Below are positions 5,193-7,156 of a stretch of DNA of 7,156 bases, one piece after another. Position 1 is the stretch's first letter, and the number at the start of each line of letters is the position of its first letter. Location of the stretch: positions 1 through 7,156 of the forward strand of contig JAEWFH010000053.1 in assembly GCA_023388955.1 (NCBI GenBank). The letters are read 5' to 3'. This stretch comes from Pseudomonadota bacterium (GTDB lineage Bacteria > Pseudomonadota > Gammaproteobacteria > Xanthomonadales > Xanthomonadaceae). The translations under genes were made by a program, and so were the position numbers. The notes beneath the pieces are model-generated. The model saw only the letters and a list, made by a program, of their open reading frames with translations, did no database searches and was not told where the DNA came from.

Positions 5193-7156
5193 CGACCATT
5201 GCACGGTGGCGGCATTTCCCTCCACCGCCTCGGGCGGCGTCTCCGGTTCGCAATCCACCACGCACGGGATTGGCGCGCTCGGGTCGTAGTCGTCCGAGCC
5301 GCTGCCCAGGTCCATCGTGGTCGAACCCCTCATGGTGACCTCCTCGCCGGCGCCGGCCCGCTGGGCGGCGCTGACGATACGCCCGTTGACGGTGGTGTTG
5401 CCGCCGGTCCCCAGCAGGTTGCCGGCCATCACCGCGCCGTCGGTGCGGGTCGAGGCGCCCAGCTCGATGTCCCCGCCAACGTACCCGCCGCCGGGCTGCA
5501 GGCCGCCCGCCAGGTAGGCCACGTTGCCCAGCGGCTCGCCACTCATGCGGCCTTCGGCCACCTTGCACAGGTTGGTCGGCACCAGGGTGGCGAAGTCCGG
5601 GTTGACCCGCAGGCCGGTCCCGGCCACCTGGGCGTTGGTGCACACCGCGGCGTAGCCCGCGTAGTTCGGCGCCAGCGTGCGGTGGTTGCCGCTGGTGTTG
5701 ATGTTGCCGGTGGCCAGGAAGGTGTTGATGTACGTGCCCGTGCCCACCTCCAGGTCGCCGTCGAACCACGCCACCCCGCGCGCCAGGCTGGCGCCGTTGA
5801 TGGTCCACTTGCCGCGCTTCCAGGCCAGGCAGGCGTTGTAGGCCGAGTAGCCCTGGCAGATCGTCGCCAGTGGCTGCCGGCAGGTGCCGCCCGCCATGTC
5901 CTGCGGGCGGCACAGCCAGTCCTTGCGGCCATCCTGGCGCTCGGCCAGCACGTAGGTCCCGTCCGGGATCCCGCCGACCTGCGATACCTGGACCTGGATC
6001 CGGTTGCCCACGTACTCGAAGACGTAGTTCGCCGCCGCCCGCAGCGGGTGGACGTCGATGCTGTAGGCCGGCATCTGCACTTCGGGCACCTCGACGATCG
6101 AGACCGCCCCCACCTCCTCCACGGTGCCAGCGGGGCGGACCGTGCCGGCAGTGAACGAGCCAGTCAGCGTCAGGCCGCCACGCGCGGCCACGATATCGAA
6201 GTGCCCCCAGCCCTCGCCGCGCACGCGTCCGTTTGCGTGCGCCAGGCCTGCGCCTGCCGCGGTCGCCGTCACGTCGCCGCGCGAGCGCAGTGTCGGTGCG
6301 TTGCCGTTCTTTCCGCCCCCGTACCGGATGTTGCCGTTCGCATGCACGATGCCCGCCTGCCCGCCGGCCCAGTCCACCGCGCCCTCCGTGGCCACGGTGC
6401 CGACGTACACGCCGCCACCGGTGACCCGCACCCCGCCGCGTGACTCCACCACCGAGGCGCCGCCGTTGCTGACCGTCACCAGCCCGTTGGCGCGCACCAG
6501 CAACGGCCACGTTTGCGAACCCAGCCCCGACTTCAGCGTGACGTCCCCGCGGCTCAGTATTTCGCTGGCGCGGCCACTGCCGCTCAGGCTCACGTTCCCG
6601 TTGGCGTGGAGCGCACCTGCGCTGGCATTGCCGCTGAGCGAGATGTCGCCGGTCGCGCGCAGGGTGTCGATGCCGTCCACGGTCCCCGACAGGCTTGCGT
6701 CGCCATCGACGTGGATCACCGCGTTGTCATGGCCGCTGAGCTGGATGTTCCCGCGCAGGTCCAGGTTGCGGTGGATGTCCATCGCATGGATCACCCCGCC
6801 GCCGCCCGGACCGGGCGTGGTCCCGCCGCCGTCACCGGGCTCCACCCGGTAGACCACCTCCACCATCGAGGTCGACTGGGCCTGCGTCCCGCGCGCGGCC
6901 ATGCCCGACACCTGCGCCGTGACCCGATAGTACGGCCCGACCATGGCGCTGCCGGGCACTTCCACCACCTCGGTGATGCGCGCGGTGATGCCCAGGTCGC
7001 CACCGATCGCCAGCGGCACCCCGTTGCGGCCCCAGTCAGCGATCACCTGCCCGTCGACCGCCTCCAGGTAGCGCCGCACCAGCTGCACCCCGCGCCAGGC
7101 GGTGGCCTGCGCCGGCGCAGTGGAATGCACGGTGAGCTGGCGCTCCTGCGCACCGC
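5181..7156 (-). CDS. PilX-like surface protein with beta-helix-type repeats, 5' end missing
   Basis: At least 657 residues are visible. The frame is open to the right edge (GAQERQLT precedes the GTG at 7130, which is probably an internal valine), so the N-terminus is outside. Numbering from that GTG: residues 1-97 resemble the part of PilX-type minor pilins after the membrane helix (ATAWRGVQLVRRYLE; PYYRVTAQVSG ending VEVVYRVEP). A glycine linker GDGGGTTPGPGGGG (99-112) follows. Residues 127-333 hold about 12 degenerate repeats of ~17 residues centred on A-N-G-N-V or S-R-G-D-V, as in beta-helical or polymer-forming (bactofilin-like) proteins. The remainder has a second glycine-rich beta region and eight cysteines (407, 417, 425, 434, 497, 522, 623, 627), none earlier, which suggests disulfides outside the cytoplasm. 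I infer a pilus-associated or envelope protein. An adhesin is also possible, and the exact family is not recognised. It faces yoeB tail to tail. Confidence 0.75.
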   Translation of the reverse strand, partial: GAQERQLTVHSTAPAQATAWRGVQLVRRYLEAVDGQVIADWGRNGVPLAIGGDLGITARITEVVEVPGSAMVGPYYRVTAQVSGMAARGTQAQSTSMVEVVYRVEPGDGGGTTPGPGGGGVIHAMDIHRNLDLRGNIQLSGHDNAVIHVDGDASLSGTVDGIDTLRATGDISLSGNASAGALHANGNVSLSGSGRASEILSRGDVTLKSGLGSQTWPLLVRANGLVTVSNGGASVVESRGGVRVTGGGVYVGTVATEGAVDWAGGQAGIVHANGNIRYGGGKNGNAPTLRSRGDVTATAAGAGLAHANGRVRGEGWGHFDIVAARGGLTLTGSFTAGTVRPAGTVEEVGAVSIVEVPEVQMPAYSIDVHPLRAAANYVFEYVGNRIQVQVSQVGGIPDGTYVLAERQDGRKDWLCRPQDMAGGTCRQPLATICQGYSAYNACLAWKRGKWTINGASLARGVAWFDGDLEVGTGTYINTFLATGNINTSGNHRTLAPNYAGYAAVCTNAQVAGTGLRVNPDFATLVPTNLCKVAEGRMSGEPLGNVAYLAGGLQPGGGYVGGDIELGASTRTDGAVMAGNLLGTGGNTTVNGRIVSAAQRAGAGEEVTMRGSTTMDLGSGSDDYDPSAPIPCVVDCEPETPPEAVEGNAATVQWSRYL
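6132..6752 (-). repeat. Tandem degenerate ~17-residue protein repeats
   Basis: Reading minus-strand residues 127-333, successive units begin G-[ND]-[IV] and run 16-21 residues. Examples are GDISLSGNASAGALHAN, GNVSLSGSGRASEILSR, GLVTVSNGGASVVESR, GAVDWAGGQAGIVHAN, GDVTATAAGAGLAHAN and GRVRGEGWGHFDIVAAR. Units tend to end alternately in A-N (or A-T) and S-R (or A-R). The spacing and the alternating hydrophobic/small residues fit one turn of a parallel beta-helix per unit. This is seen directly at protein level; DNA identity between units is low, so the array is old. Confidence 0.7.

Noticed and set aside
4963..6510. 515-codon minus-strand ORF overlapping yoeB and the PilX-like gene
   Set aside because: Arg/Gly-rich frame-shadow of the real gene that also runs antisense through yoeB; no motif is seen.
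6132..6752. CRISPR array or DNA tandem repeat
   Set aside because: The periodicity is at protein level with units of varying length and little DNA identity; there are no identical repeats separated by unique spacers.

Overview
The window is GC-rich DNA, roughly 70% GC by eye and about 60% in the toxin-antitoxin stretch. It most likely comes from a gammaproteobacterium of the Xanthomonadaceae/Lysobacteraceae type. Three things point there: the style of the VgrG protein, a PilR-like sigma-54 activator, and a dispersed palindromic repeat of a kind I associate with these genomes. I cannot fix the genus from the sequence alone.

Layout. (1) Positions 1-2901, minus strand: a complete vgrG (966 codons), the spike/tip protein of a type VI secretion system (T6SS). 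Its coding sequence carries an in-frame palindromic repeat. (2) Positions 2902-3045: a divergent intergenic region with candidate promoters. A hairpin that displays an A-N-GGA Shine-Dalgarno in a six-base loop sits directly before the vgrG start, which is the classic geometry of a CsrA/RsmA binding site. (3) Positions 3046-4539, plus strand: a 497-residue NtrC-family response regulator, best read as PilR of the type IV pilus. (4) Positions 4540-5126, plus strand: a hairpin, a TGTACA-type operator, and an intact yefM-yoeB toxin-antitoxin pair overlapping by 4 bases. (5) Positions 5127-5180: a convergent gap with a hairpin and a short direct repeat. (6) Positions 5181-7156, minus strand: the 3' part of a large gene that runs off the right edge. 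It looks like a PilX-type pilus-associated N-terminal region joined by a glycine-rich linker to about a dozen degenerate ~17-residue repeats, with a cysteine-containing C-terminal part.

How the genes may relate. VgrG, PilR and the PilX-like protein all concern cell-surface machines (contact-dependent secretion and pili). The yefM-yoeB cassette is a self-regulated stress/maintenance module that looks like a later insertion between the pilus-related genes. No sensor kinase (pilS), no other T6SS structural gene and no other pilus gene lies within the window, so links to those systems are inferred from protein families. Long ORFs lying opposite vgrG, pilR and the PilX-like gene are GC-bias shadows and are not annotated.
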